Assembly (NCBI GenBank): GCA_021234155.1
Contig: JAJEKV010000079.1
Span: 248,001 to 312,000 of the forward strand
Length of the DNA: 64,000 nt
Source: Isoetes taiwanensis
Lineage: Eukaryota; Streptophyta; Lycopodiopsida; Isoetales; Isoetaceae
Direction of reading: 5' to 3'
The position numbers were made by a program, and so were the translations under genes. Numbering within the stretch: position 1 is the first letter of the stretch; the number at the start of each line of letters is the position of its first letter. Below the pieces are notes generated by a model, which was not told the origin of the DNA, made no database searches, and saw nothing but the letters and a program-made list of their open reading frames with translations. This document shows positions 46,301 through 58,885 of this stretch, in pieces.

Positions 46301-47730
46301 GGCTGGTGGAAATTACCTCCTGGAGGCTTTCCACCCGCTTCATGCCGCTCTCAAGGCTTTCCCAGCCCTCAGGCTCGTGACTTCCCCACGAGGTGCAAGG
46401 TGGTGGAAATTGAAAGATAAAATATTTTTCGAAAAGGTCATTGAAACAACAAGCAGGGACTAAAGGGTAACCATATCGAACCAAAATAGAGTGAGAACTC
46501 AGAAGTTAAATATTGTACCACCTCACTAAGCATTACCGAGAAGCCCAGCCTGACCGAAAAACAATTTCGGCGATCTTTACCGAGAATTTTCTCACGGCAT
46601 CAGCCACACACATCCTCCCCGCCATCCTCGTTGTATGACTGCTCAATTGGCTTACTGGCTATACGTGATTTGCGTCCTCGTTTCAAGCAAGTCCCATGCG
46701 CGACGGGTCATCCCAATACTTAAGCCCAAAGGCGCAGCCCCAAGTAGCTCAGTGGATGACTCCGCATTAACTACCTCCGCATTTGTAAAGGGTCATGGCT
46801 TTACCGTGGTTCAGGTTTCAGCTACATATTCGCGGCACCACTGCATGTAGCACCGCTTCATTCATTTTCACTGCCCGCTGCATTTAAACAGATCCTCAAG
46901 GGTGCGCATCGCCTCATTCTGGCTTATCCCCTGTCTCTTCTCCTCAAGGCTCCCACTTGTCTACCGCTTATTGTCGTAGACTCTACTTGAAGACAAATAT
47001 AAACTATTGCAACATCTAACCCGGGTAATTGCCGATCGTTAAAGACAAATTCCTCTCGATACTGCTTTCAATGAACTAAGACAAAATGTGAATACATGCT
47101 CACTATTGGCCGCCGCATGGTCAATATTGAAATGCAAAAGGAGATGAGAGTGGCAGCGCACCCCGCTTCAGTACCTACTTCTCACCCCTGCACGCCTTCC
47201 TCAAAAGAAAGTGAGGTAGAAGGGCCATGCCAGCCTGGCAGCAATTCCCTTGCCTCTAGGAAGATTCGCCTGTGTGAACTCTTCTACAAATGGAGATGCT
47301 ACAGCGTTCGAGGTATGCCGCGGTTGGCTCAATTCGCCACCAATGTTTCCTTACCGGGCTCGGCCTGGCGTGTTCGAGGTATCATGCCAGCTTTGCTGGT
47401 CGCCGGCCACAAAATGCATTCTTCCGGTTCGCCAAAGCAAATAATGCCCGCCGGATTTTAACGCGAATAACGCCGGCGAACCCTCCGTCACGCAAAATAC
47501 CGCATCAGATCTCGCCAATGGTTCGGCTCGGCTTTTAACCCTGCAAGAAAGTGACCACAATAAATGCCCGCTTCCATTCCCACCGGATGCCAGGGTTCTG
47601 GCCGGGGCTTAACCCCGCGAAGAAGGGTTAAATGCCCTCGCTTTTCTATTCTTCCGCCATTTCGCGGCTCGCGACGACCGCGCCTGCGGCCCGCCGTTCG
47701 ATAGTTTTATGTAGCTTGACGCCTCACCCA
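37370..47730 (-). mobile_element. TIR DNA transposon, copy B (same insertion site)
   Basis: About 10.36 kb between TTTTATC (ends 37369) and ATCATAACTATC (47731), the same junction words as copy A. All parts of copy A are present in order, including the (GGAA)n array (39970) and the transposase region. Numerous indels break every ORF. It arrived by duplication of the block, not by a second insertion. Confidence 0.8.
44240..46980 (-). pseudogene. MULE-like transposase region, copy B, frames broken
   Basis: Matches 14407-17251 segment by segment; for example CWFHLASAWQRYSLPRLA (45631-45885, reverse) corresponds to CWFHAKRAWQRYLLPRLA. Many frameshifts coincide with CAG/CTG sites of copy A, so whether the gene is truly broken cannot be told. 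Confidence 0.6.
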
Positions 47731-47845
47731 ATCATAACTATCGCCGAAAACCGAATCTTTGATATCATCAGTTGAAATGCGCTAAAAATAGTCCCTGTAG
47801 CAATCTCGCTAAAGATTCCCCGGCCTACGCTTCAATTTGTTAGGT
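47731..47845 (-). pseudogene. tRNase Z 3'-exon fragment, copy B, proximal part
   Basis: Counterpart of 18059-18174. TCATAACTATCGCCGAAAAC is preserved, with later miscall-like changes (GGCTGAAATGCGTC to AGTTGAAATGCGCT). Confidence 0.65.
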
Positions 47846-48246
47846 CATGGCTATGGTAAATTATATGCCCCCAAATTATACACCGGACAATGAAATGCCG
47901 TGAACATAAATATAGATTGTGCTCTCCTAAAAGAATAAAATGGCAAATTAAGATGGATAAAGAATGGTATTTTTTCCTAATGCATTCACTAGACAAAAAC
48001 TAATGTTTCGCCCATAGTTTTGAAGAATTGCGATATTTCCTGATTTGTTATATAAGGGCTTACATTTTTCTATGTAACGGTAATGTGTTAATGTGAAGGA
48101 TGCTTCTAGTGATGGATGCAGACATTAAGACGTTAAGAAGCCAATAAATAATCATGTCATTAAAAGAACCGATATGGCATTTAGAGTGTATAGTAAATAT
48201 TTGACATTCCCGATTGGGTAACTTATTTGTACTTCCCGAGGAGTTA

Positions 48247-49390
48247 AACATCTTCTTATATTTAAAATAGAGGGCTTGGTTTCGAGTCGGATGCCGTGAT
48301 GTTATGTCGCATGCGGCGCTCCTCCCCTTGCAGCCCTACCAAGATTTCCACCGCATTATTGGCACGCCGCTCAAATCGCCCATATTTCGCCGCCTCCCAA
48401 GTTAGTTCTTTCTCTGCCCCTTTGCAAACCCGCTTTTATTGCACCACTACGTAACAATCCGCTTATAGGCATCTCAAAGGCACTTTGGCAAGGGATATAC
48501 ATCATGACCACTTTATTTATTTGCAAATGGCTCTTTCCATAGCCAAATGCTATTTATATTAGGAATGCCACTCGAAAAATCTATTTTTTAGAGAAGGTAA
48601 GCGCTGATTGTCATATTTTGAGTTCCGAAGGACCATTTTCAATACTAATTATTTATATCTCCCCTTTCATTTTACAATGCTCTTGTCCTTTCTGATATAT
48701 GTTTATTTGTTCGCACTAGAGCACAATTTATATCGAAAGTTGCTCTTCCAATTTTGTGTTGTTAGAAAATGTGTCTTCCATCTATCTAATTTGTGACTCA
48801 TTTTGTTGCAGGTTCAGGATTTGGCTCTTGCAATTGCAATTTCGTACTCAAAGAAAGATGTTTCATAAAGAATGCAATAAACATATGGGTCCTTTTCTGA
48901 AGGTTGTGTCCATTGCATTCCAGAAGCATGATGCAGATAAATGCATAAGCATAGGACAGTGCGGGGCTCTTTTCTTCAACCATTTTTTGTGCTCATTTTT
49001 GAAAAGCCTCTATTCTTCATAGTAGAAGAGGTATGTGGCTGCCCTACGTGCATTTGTGAAGTTTTGATTGTTATAATATGGATTGTGACAAGTTCGTTAT
49101 TTTTTTAATACAGTATCCTTCTAAGAAAGAAGAAGAAAAAGTGCAGTCTGTAGATTATGATACTGGGAGATCTAAGACAGTAACTTTGCTTAAAGAACAT
49201 GCTGAGGTACATAAATTGTCTTTATATTGTTTTATACATTTCCATTTTAAAGAAGAAACTAATAATGTTTTCATTGTCACATATGAGGAACAAATTCTTT
49301 GACGATAATGTATCTTTTGGTGGACTGTCTAAAAAAGCATGTTTTCGGCAGAGGAGATTGTCCTAGAAATGAACTATCCGAAGAGGTAAT
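48247..49390 (+). other. Unrecognised gene fragment, copy B
   Basis: Counterpart of 18601-19770. One base differs at the first clear block, making it VQDLALAIAISYSKKDVS. YPSKKEEEKVQSVDYDTGRS (49113-49205) is identical. 48800-49310 is almost free of differences from copy A. Confidence 0.35.
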
Positions 49391-51667
49391 GGGTACCAAA
49401 CCATGCAATGTCATTGTAGGGCAATATAAAGGATTTGGAATATAAAGGGCAATATATTATGCTTTCTAATGATAATATCATTTATTATACTTTCAAGCCG
49501 ACATTTTTCCTCACAAATAAAGGCGAGCCACTAACAATTATTCGCCAATTCCATTAGGACTAGAAAGCATTAACGTTCATCTACGGTCTGTGTTATATTC
49601 CTATAATAAGTACTACTTATCTGTTTGGTCCAAGCTTTTCCCTATGATTTCTTGCTATCTTTTTTTAATTTTGCAAGGTCTCTACTTAATGTTTAGAATA
49701 TTTCGGCCCCTGCTTTTGCTCGTATTGCTTTTGCTTTATATGTGATTCTATTTGGAGTCAACCTATATTTACATCTGTAGGTTGTTTGTATTAGCAATTA
49801 ATTGAATGGAAGGCTTGATCTCAGCAGCTGTAATATACAGGAGAATGCAATTCCTTGGCATCCGAAATTAAACATGTAATTTTCTAATGGCATCATGTCA
49901 AATTTAGTAAGGTTAGGCTTGAACATATAAGGCATTTCTTGATGTATTTTCTCGATGCATGAACATGATGTATGAACATGTTTGGTTGAGGAGTAATGTC
50001 TACGTCAAAATGATGGTGATGTAATAACATGTTGTTCAAATGTTATAGTACTACAATAGTACTACAGGTATTGTCATATTATGGGTCTCCATGTTCTTCC
50101 ATAATTATCATGCTTTTTCTATTCTTTGATGCTATTTTTTCCTTCCATTTTTGATATTTTCTCACGTGGTGTTATGCATGTGCAATCATGGAATAATCTT
50201 CCAATATGCTTGAAGAGGCATTCGCAAGCTAGATCCTTAAATCCTTTTTAGGCTTGGAGAAAATAAGGTAAATTTCAATGGCCAAAATTCAATATTTCAA
50301 TCTATAAACATTGTATTCTATAACTATATCTATTTGAATGACCATTTAAAACAATCATGGATGGCTTGCTTTGTTGCGCCTTTGCGTTTTCTTGCACTAC
50401 TTTCTTACGACAAAATTAAAGACTTCTTCACTCATTCAAAGCCTATCTTACACTTTTATCTAGATTACATAGAGAATGGCATACTACACGCCTTCTTTGC
50501 AGTCCATGTAGTCAAGTTTTTGTTGCGAAGAAGAGGTAACGGGTGTCTAATATTCACATTCATCATAGAATTTTGATCAATTTGATCTATCTTTAAAGTC
50601 TAAATCTCCTTGAGTTGGTATAATGAATTTTGTTAATCTTAGGTGCATGCCAATGCGGGATGTTTGCACTTAACGCATCTCTTTATGATTATGTCGTAGG
50701 GAACTATTTTTCTATTATGACAATGTTACAATTTGATGAGTTGATGCACATCTTTTCATTTGCAAGGGAATCTCACCGGGAGCATACATGTACTAGATTG
50801 TGCTTTTGGCAACCTGCGCGAAGAAATTAGTAGCTACTAGACATCTTCTAATTTTGGACATAAAAAGCGTTCAATTTTAAACAATATAAAAATGTTATTT
50901 TCTAAGAAATGAAGAGAAGAGTGGTGCTTATGCAAGTTTGCATTGTAGAACATCAATGAAACTCCATATATACTTTCTAAGCATGACGATTTCGCTAATC
51001 GCTTCATCTTCAACTTCTACGTGATTGTTTAGTTTGTAATTATGCTCGCAGTGTTGAGTTTTGATGCTACAATGATGGATGTTGTTGCCATGTACATTAT
51101 TATATGTATATTCGCTAAAACGTATTGACTTTATTTATTTTTTGATGCATCCACACATTGTCAAAAGCAAACGATTTTTATATTTCATTTGCATATGCAA
51201 GGTAGTTTAACCGCCTAAAAATCGATTCCAATAACATTCAGACACAAGAAGACCACAATCAAAGCTGCAACACTCTATTGCTATAAGATGTGTACACCAA
51301 TGGCTTTTTGAGGGTTTTTTGTCTCATATACATTGTCCGAAAGTTAAAGACATTAAAAATTGTAAATATATGAAATGGCTAATGGATGCACAAAGTAATC
51401 AAAAAGGTATGTCCATTAGCATGATTATTTGGATGTAAATCACATTTTCATTATCTTAGAGAATTCAAATTGCAAAAAATTTATGCACATTTTTCTTGAC
51501 TTAAAATTATACCATTTATCAATTCCATTCATCTTTTTAACCATGCCCCTGCGGACGACGTCTCAATATACACAACAAATATGTTCCTTCTGTTTTTACT
51601 CAATAACTTCAAAATTTTTGTATGTAGTTATTTATAAATAACTTCCATCTATGTTAAAATATTCAAT

Positions 51668-51907
51668 ATGGTGGTAACATTGCAATCCATGTTATCTACG
51701 CACCATTGCCTATCCATTCCATTACTCCTACTTATTCTATGTGCCCACGGTTATGCTCAACCTCCCTCACCCTTCGCACTTGACCCCCAATACATGTATG
51801 GACAAGATTACATCTATAGCTTTTGTTCCATCTACATACTACACTCAATAGATCAATCAAACCACAAGATGACCGATATTCTTATCACATTTAGTATTGA
51901 AACATGA
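51668..51907 (+). CDS. Small putative secreted peptide or first exon, copy B
   Basis: Identical to 21996-22223 through the signal peptide and QYMYGQDYIYS, then one T is missing in a T-run and the C-terminal frame differs. Either end is therefore untrustworthy, and the conserved part is the N-terminal 51 residues. Confidence 0.35.
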   Translation: MVVTLQSMLSTHHCLSIPLLLLILCAHGYAQPPSPFALDPQYMYGQDYIYSFCSIYILHSIDQSNHKMTDILITFSIET

Positions 51908-53109
51908 GATACTTCTATACAACCCCTTTTCCTTTATGTCTTGGTAACTGCCTTTCACATATGAAGCTGGATGGTAGTCACCTCCCATGTACGAAATTGA
52001 AATTGGAAAGAACTATCAGTATCCAAGTTCTTCTGAGACTAAATCACAATTACAGTAGTTTCTAATCACACGTTAAAGTCGACAACTACTTTAGAACTGC
52101 TTACGAATGTTGTACATACATTATTTATACTATCCACGTCTAACAATGCTTGGCACACCTGCCTTTTAATGCTTGGCACTGTTGTGCACTGTTAATGCTT
52201 CAAGCTTTCCGTTGTCATCTAGAAAGAGATATTAGTAAACCTGATCATCTATTCCCACTTTAAGATCTACAAATCATCCAAATTCTACATCAGAAGAGGC
52301 CTTTATCATACTCAAAGACCAACTTGTCTTATTAGAGCTTATCTTGAGCCATACTAGTATCCAAAAGCTTCCATTGACAATGTAAGCGGCATTTAAGAAA
52401 ACAAACTTGGATTTGGAAACGTGGATTTGATAAGTAATGGAAAGCCATTACACAAAATGCGTAGTTTAGATGATAAATAAAGGACGCCACCACATCTTAT
52501 ACAAAGTCAAACGATCCAATCCTCTCGTAAAACCGTAAATCAAGAAGTTTTTTACCACGCTTGTTTAGCCTCATCCGAATTAAGATCGCATCATTTAAAT
52601 ACCTCCATATGAACATTTTCAAGACTTTTTAGTGTTTTATGAAGCATTATCTTGATTTTAGAACGTGAAGCCATCCCCCAACGTATACTAGAGGGATATC
52701 ATAGTAAAGCTTTTGTCAATATGAAGCTTGAATTTTCAGAAAGCAGCCCCAACACTTATGTTATTCGCCAGAAGATTTTGTGATCTAACTAAATAAGAAT
52801 TTAATGATTCTACTTATGAAGATGTTTTGAAGACCCAAAGAGCCTCACCGAATTGGTATATGCATAAGAGTAGTAAGGATGTTATTGCATAACTATAAGA
52901 GAATTACATTTGGGTCTTTGCAAGTTTGAATTTAACAATACGTAATTGTTGAAAGAGCACATTGGATATTTGTAACAAACAATTAGAATGGAATCGCAGC
53001 CAATTAGATTTATTTTATTTTTTCCATCCAATAGTGCTTTTATTAACTAATGTGCGTTTATTTGTATTTTTGTAATCCAACGGATTTATTAACCACACCA
53101 AGGCCTTAT

Positions 53110-54235
53110 TTAAGCACGACCAAGGTTGCCGTGGTCAACACCCAATCTGCCGCACAAATCTCTATAGTAACCGATACGGGTTTGAAGTCGCAATTTGCTT
53201 TCGGTGTTCGGCCCACATTCATAACCGCCGCTTATGATGCTTAATAGTTCCGCCTAAATCCGGAACCCCCAACAATGGCTTTGATGGCAAGAACTGAAAT
53301 GGAAGGACTCTCGTGATCCAAAACCAAAGAGATGCCTTGAACGGTTTTAATCTTGCTCCAACAGATCTGGATTGTTAAGCAAGTTCAAACCCAAGTAGCT
53401 CCCTGCAAAGACCGTAGTTATAATTCCCCATACGATCTTAAACTCATCAAGACAACCATTTCTTCTTGTTACATCTATTTATATTTTTGAATTGGGTACC
53501 TACCAAGACAAATCAAGAGGCCCTCGACGTAATAGCTCTTACCGTAATACCGGTATTGGGTATTGGAGCTATCACATTAAAGTTAGATCCGGCTTATCTC
53601 TCGATATATTGCCGGGCTTAAATCCCAACGTAATCCAACAAAACGCTTAGTCTAACATAGGCTTACTTAACGGGTCGTAAATAAAAAACAATGCAACGTA
53701 GAAACCTCCTCGTTTCGGTTTGACGCGTTAGCAAGGAAGGCAAATGACCTCGTTTACGATCGACGGCAGTAGGAAGTGCGAACCGGCTAAGGAATTAGCA
53801 GCCGAAATGAAAGCGTTATAACTATAGAAAGAGTTCATGTATGGAAAAAAGGCGAAAGTGGAGTCGCCGATTATATCGCCCACCCCACTTCCGGTTGTTG
53901 TTGGAGTACATTGGCTCGCAACCAAAGACCCCGAAGTGGGCATTGGCAGAACCACATTAAACCATATTGGGAACGCTGAAAGGTTGTTGGCACATCTGAC
54001 CCCCTCCTGGTGCCACCATCTCCCACTACTAGTAGTGCCACATTAGCTCGCATCCACTCGCCACAATACGCTTTGTCGATCAAGACCACCAATTATTGGT
54101 CGCAAACAGGTTGTTCGCGCGACACCGCTTCCTCGGCCGCGAACCGCATTGTTTAGCATGTCCTCCACTTAGGAGCATGCTCAACATCACCACCACCATC
54201 ACCACCACAAGTACACATCTCTTTGGCCTCACCAT
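53110..54235 (-). pseudogene. Two-hevein GH19 chitinase, copy B, many frameshifts
   Basis: Counterpart of 23445-24588 with its TATA box at 54306-54313. The signal-peptide region and start ATG (54235) are intact, but both hevein domains and all three exons are interrupted by small indels, mostly where copy A has CTG or [21 protein letters not shown] is preserved. Taken at face value it is a pseudogene; the error pattern makes an intact gene with bad consensus equally possible. Confidence 0.6.
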
Positions 54236-56581
54236 ATCCAATTCAATCCAATCCAATTCAATTCAATTCAATTTTTCTCTGTTTTAAGATGATCTCCGTA
54301 ATGGGTATTTATAGGAGAAGGAGAAGCATTTGCACCTTCCTTCCTTCTTCTTAGTCGATGATGAATTATAAAACAACTCTAACTCTTACCGGCTTGCAAT
54401 AATAATTGTGCATGATTACTTGCATCTTGACTTTCATAACCTACTTTAGAATATGAAATTGATATGAGGGAAGTGTACCAATCCTCTTCAACTAGATTCT
54501 AGGCGTAGTATATGGAGGAGTTTTACGGTTAGATAAACAACAACATCAATTTGGCAAACGAGCCCTTCTAACAAATAAGTGTTTTTTCAATTTGAAGAAT
54601 CTCAGAAGAATCCTTGAAAATGGGTATTAACATGTGTCTATAACTAGTTGGTGTTTCCAAAATTATTTAGGTATTAACAAATCCAAATTATATTGCAATT
54701 AGCTTGAGTTGGTCGTCTCATACGTGGATGTACTTTATTGCCATTTTGAAACTATACCAAAGCATGAAGTTTGTGGACCAAGTCGTCTCTCATTGATTTA
54801 AAAGGGAAATAAAATAAAAAGGGATGCCTAGCCACTATATTCATGTCTGCCAAATTTGTCAACAAACTTTTAGACATACACACATAAGATGCTTCTAATT
54901 TTACTACTTGCAACTCACTTCATATATTCTCCTCCAATTGCAACCCACACACTTTAATATCTTTGGTACGTGTCACATGAATTTTCGTGGTTAGGTGATG
55001 AATCTTGATGTCAAATTCACTTGCTCTATCTTTACATGTGTGAAGTAAAGTTTGTATGTACATAAATTCATCATTTTAGTACCACTAAAAAGGTACCACC
55101 CCATGCCGCCATCGGATTCGCCCATACTACGGCTCTCAGTATGGCCAACGCACGACCACAGTGCGAATACACTTAGAAATGATTGATCGCGTAATATTTG
55201 TAATCATATACCCTATGATTTGCAATGATTACCAATCCCGTTGATACAGAGACTTGAACCTCCATAAAAGAAGAACTTGAAGAGTCCTCTGACTAAACCC
55301 CTAATACCTATACATGCTTCAGAATGGAAACATTTTCTTAGCCCCTTGTTTTCTTGTTTTTATTCGACTCCTCTTGTACATCAATGGCATAGAGAGTAAC
55401 ATAGAGAGTAAAGAATGTGGAGAATGAAGAGATAGAGGGAGAATAAAGAGAGTGATAGAGAGAACAGAGAAACAAAATATAGAAATATGAAAGAGAATAT
55501 GAAGAAAAAAAAACACTAGAGAGAGAATAAGATGTATAAAGAAAAGAAAAGAATAAAAAGATGATTTGGAACACATAAAACAATCAGATATAGCACTGGG
55601 GCAATTCATAGTGCATTGGCACCTGGGTATATATATTATTGATCCACCTGGGTTATTTTGCTACATATTCTAAACGAGATGCACCTTGGACTAGCACAAT
55701 CGTCGGATTCGTCGATCCTACGACCCAGATCGTATGTTGGGCCCTGAGGAGCCTCTTTCGCTTATAGTCATTTATGATTGAAGGCGCCTATGATTTTGAA
55801 ATATAAAATACGATTTCACCTATTTGAGGGAATATCGAACCTCTATGCGGCTTTGCCTAAGATTTTAGAATATGATATACGGGGGCTCGAACCTCTACCA
55901 AAATAACTCAATGTCCTAATAAGACTATTTTAACCAATATACCCAGCGAGCTAATGTGATTACTTTTTATCTTAAATCTCTATTTTATTTTTTTTTTTAT
56001 AACAACCCATTCAATTATTTAAAGGATATACCCATGGTGTGAGGAATTGTTATTTTTACATCCATATTAATCCCTGTTATTTTTTTACATATTGCCACAT
56101 TTATACCATCCATCTTTAGGACAGAACTCAACAAAAGTACGTCCTTATAGAGGCTCAAACTTGAGACTACACTAGTGGATTAACCAACGTGGCTAGTGGC
56201 TAGACCCCCATAGTATAAAAAGCTTGAATAATACTTAAATAAATTTGAACAAAGCACAATTAATGGGTAAAATAAGGTACGGTATTAGAAAGTGGACAAC
56301 TTGCAAAATTGAGATTGTTATTCATAATGAACTCCCTCATGTTATACATACGATATGCATGGTCACTATCTCAATCCTATATTCTAAAGTTGAGTATATG
56401 AAAGTCAAAATGGAATCAATCATGTAGATATACTATCACAAATTTCGGTATGGACTTAGACTTGTTCCTCTTTTTCATAATCAATTATGAAGATGACGGG
56501 GAAGGTGCAAATGCTTTTCTATGTCATATAAATACCCATTATGGAGGTCATCTTTACCATAGGAAGGTGAGTTGAATTGAG

Positions 56582-57417
56582 ATGGCAATGCCGAAGTGTT
56601 GTGTACTTGTGAGTGTGGTGCTATTTAACATGCTCCTCATTGGAGGATATGCACAGCAATGCGGGTCACAAGCCGGAGGTGCATTATGTGCCAATAATCT
56701 GTGTTGTAGTCAATATGGCTGGTGGGGATCCACAAATGCCTATTGTGGTACTGGATGCCAAAGCCAATGTGGCTCTACTACTAGTGGGCGATGGTACTCA
56801 AGGAGGGGGTGCTTTATGTGCTAATAACCTTTGCTGCAGCCAATATGGTTATTGTGGTTCTACCTCTCGCCATCGCGGGCTTTGGATGCCAAAGCCAATG
56901 CAGTTGGTTCGAGCGATGGTGGCACGAAAGCGTTGGTGGCACCGGACAGCGACTTACTATAGTCCATATGTTCGTAAGTAGACGCGTTGATTTGAGATCT
57001 ATTCTTTTTCTATTACTTCAACGATAAAGTTCAATTGAATTTTTAATGCCTCTAGCTTCGCAGATGCTATGGATATGATACTAGCCCATTTCCATCCGGC
57101 AACCTCATAGGCGGCGGCAAGTTCGACCTCTACAACACCGCATCCGTGGTGCCTACTATGAGGTCACTTGTAAGGGCGCATTCGGGATCGAGGTTGCACC
57201 CAAGGGACTATCATCGCCGAGTTGTGGATCGTTGCCCCGTTGCAATGCAAACTCTTTTGATCTTTCATATGAAGCTTTTCTCAAATTGCGGATGTTAATG
57301 TTGGGAGGATCAATATTTCTTGGCGCAAGTAAGATTTTAAATTTGTAACTAAAATCATAATGGTAGGATTCAAATTCATGGTTCTAAAGCTTGGGCGCCT
57401 TTGTTTGTAGGTTGTGA
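56582..57417 (+). pseudogene. Double-hevein + double-psi beta-barrel protein, copy 3, frame broken
   Basis: Same gene as 26953-27798 with TATA at 56527. A two-base loss in the second hevein (GATGTGGTACT to GATGGTACT, about 56791) shifts the frame, a cysteine becomes Trp in the first hevein loop (YGWWGS), and exon 2 has several changes such as TTCTGCATGC to TTCGCAGATGC. Nearly all lie at CTG/CAG words of copy 2, so the damage may be a consensus artefact. Confidence 0.65.
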
Positions 57418-57839
57418 TCATAGATCCAATGATCCAATAAGGCCTGAGAACTTGTGGCCATTCAACTTGCTTATATAGCTAGTAGCTTTCTAGACAATTA
57501 TTGTAGAACTAAATACCAATAAGATACCTAGATTTGGTATTGGTTAAACAATCTTAAATTCATGTCTCCCTTTCCCTCTCCCTCTCTTGCATCAGCCACA
57601 TGCTCCATTTGTTTCTCATCTCTTGTGCTATACGGCAAGAGATTATTTTATATCGTATAGCATGAGAAACAATGAAAGATAATAATCTCGTGTTGCTTAA
57701 CAAGGCCATTAAGGGGCCAGAAAAAATAAAATGTCAAAAATCACATTGGCCACGACCAAATCGTTCGAGCCTATTGTCTTCGAGCCTATTGTCATGCTTT
57801 TGCAGCTTGAAAGCTTTCCAGCCAGACTTCACTACTACT

Positions 57840-57960
57840 GGATTTCCCTTATATGTTTGCCTATGATGTTTCACTACTACTGGATTTCCCTTATATGTTT
57901 GCCTATGATGTTTCACTACTACTACATTTCCCTTATATGTTTGCCTATGATGTTTCTGTA
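57840..57960 (+). repeat. 42-bp tandem repeat, three units, copy 3
   Basis: Same array as 28211-28336, with the same number of units. Confidence 0.8.
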
Positions 57961-58885
57961 CTATAATGCTAACAGGCACCACCTCACTGCCATGCCCAAG
58001 GTCACGGGTTCAACATTTCGTTGTGAAAGTGGTCGTCATCATTGTATGTACAGCGGTGAGGGCAAGTCCCATCTGGGTGTGTGCCCCATAAGCTCTGGCT
58101 TCTCGTGCACGTTAGGAATGTATCTATCTATCTATCTTCTCCTCGACACAATGCAAATTATCATGTAATATTAAGCAACATCAATAATCTTCTACAAGAG
58201 CTTTGCAGTACTAAAAGGATAGTGTTCCAATTAGATTTTATAGCATATGCATAAATATTTGGTTTGTGTCCTAAATATTAAATTCCTATACAAAGCAATC
58301 ATAAGTGCTTTGGGCTAGTTTTTATGGGAAATACTCTAACCGATGTCAATACTCTAACTGGTAAGCCCGAAGTGGCATTGTAAAATCTTACAACTAAACG
58401 AATGCATTTCAAATTCATTTATATTAATATAGGCTTCTAAAGAAAGTGCATTGCCTTGCTCTTTAAAGAGAGAACACAGTGGTTTGGAAGTCTACATTGC
58501 ACATTACACTTTTTAAAAAAGAATTATGCAATGCCACCATTATAATTATGTATAGCACTGCCCACCCAACTAGGACAGCAATGGGCCATTTAGAAGCCCA
58601 CATCCTATTTTGTGGTCTTACTCTTCAGTTATTGAACTACTAGCCAGAGGGGAACCTCAACATAAAGGATGGTTTTCATATATTGCAAGCTGACCTTACA
58701 ACTGCCCCACCCAACTCTGCTCTGTGTGCTGTTTTCCTCATTCTATTGGACATCAAGAAAAAGAATGATTAGCATCTGAAACAGGTAAAATGGTACCTGT
58801 CCAAGGTCACCTTCAACATAGGTCCAGGAAGAATGGCCAACATCTCGGTATAAAGATGATAAAAAAAGCCAGCAAATAGAAATTA

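Larger units (their letters stand above)
36138..56303 (+). repeat. 20-kb duplicated block, copy B
   Basis: Collinear with 6094-26672 but carrying hundreds of small differences concentrated at CTG and CAG words, with nearly identical islands at about 48800-49310, 49560-50330, 51600-52330 and 54160-56300. Read gene calls here as versions of copy A. Confidence 0.9.

Noticed and set aside
36138-57250. RIP-like or deamination mutation of a repeat copy
   Set aside because: Deamination of methylated C would give C-to-T or G-to-A changes, but the common changes are CTG to CCG/TCG and CAG to CGT with indels.
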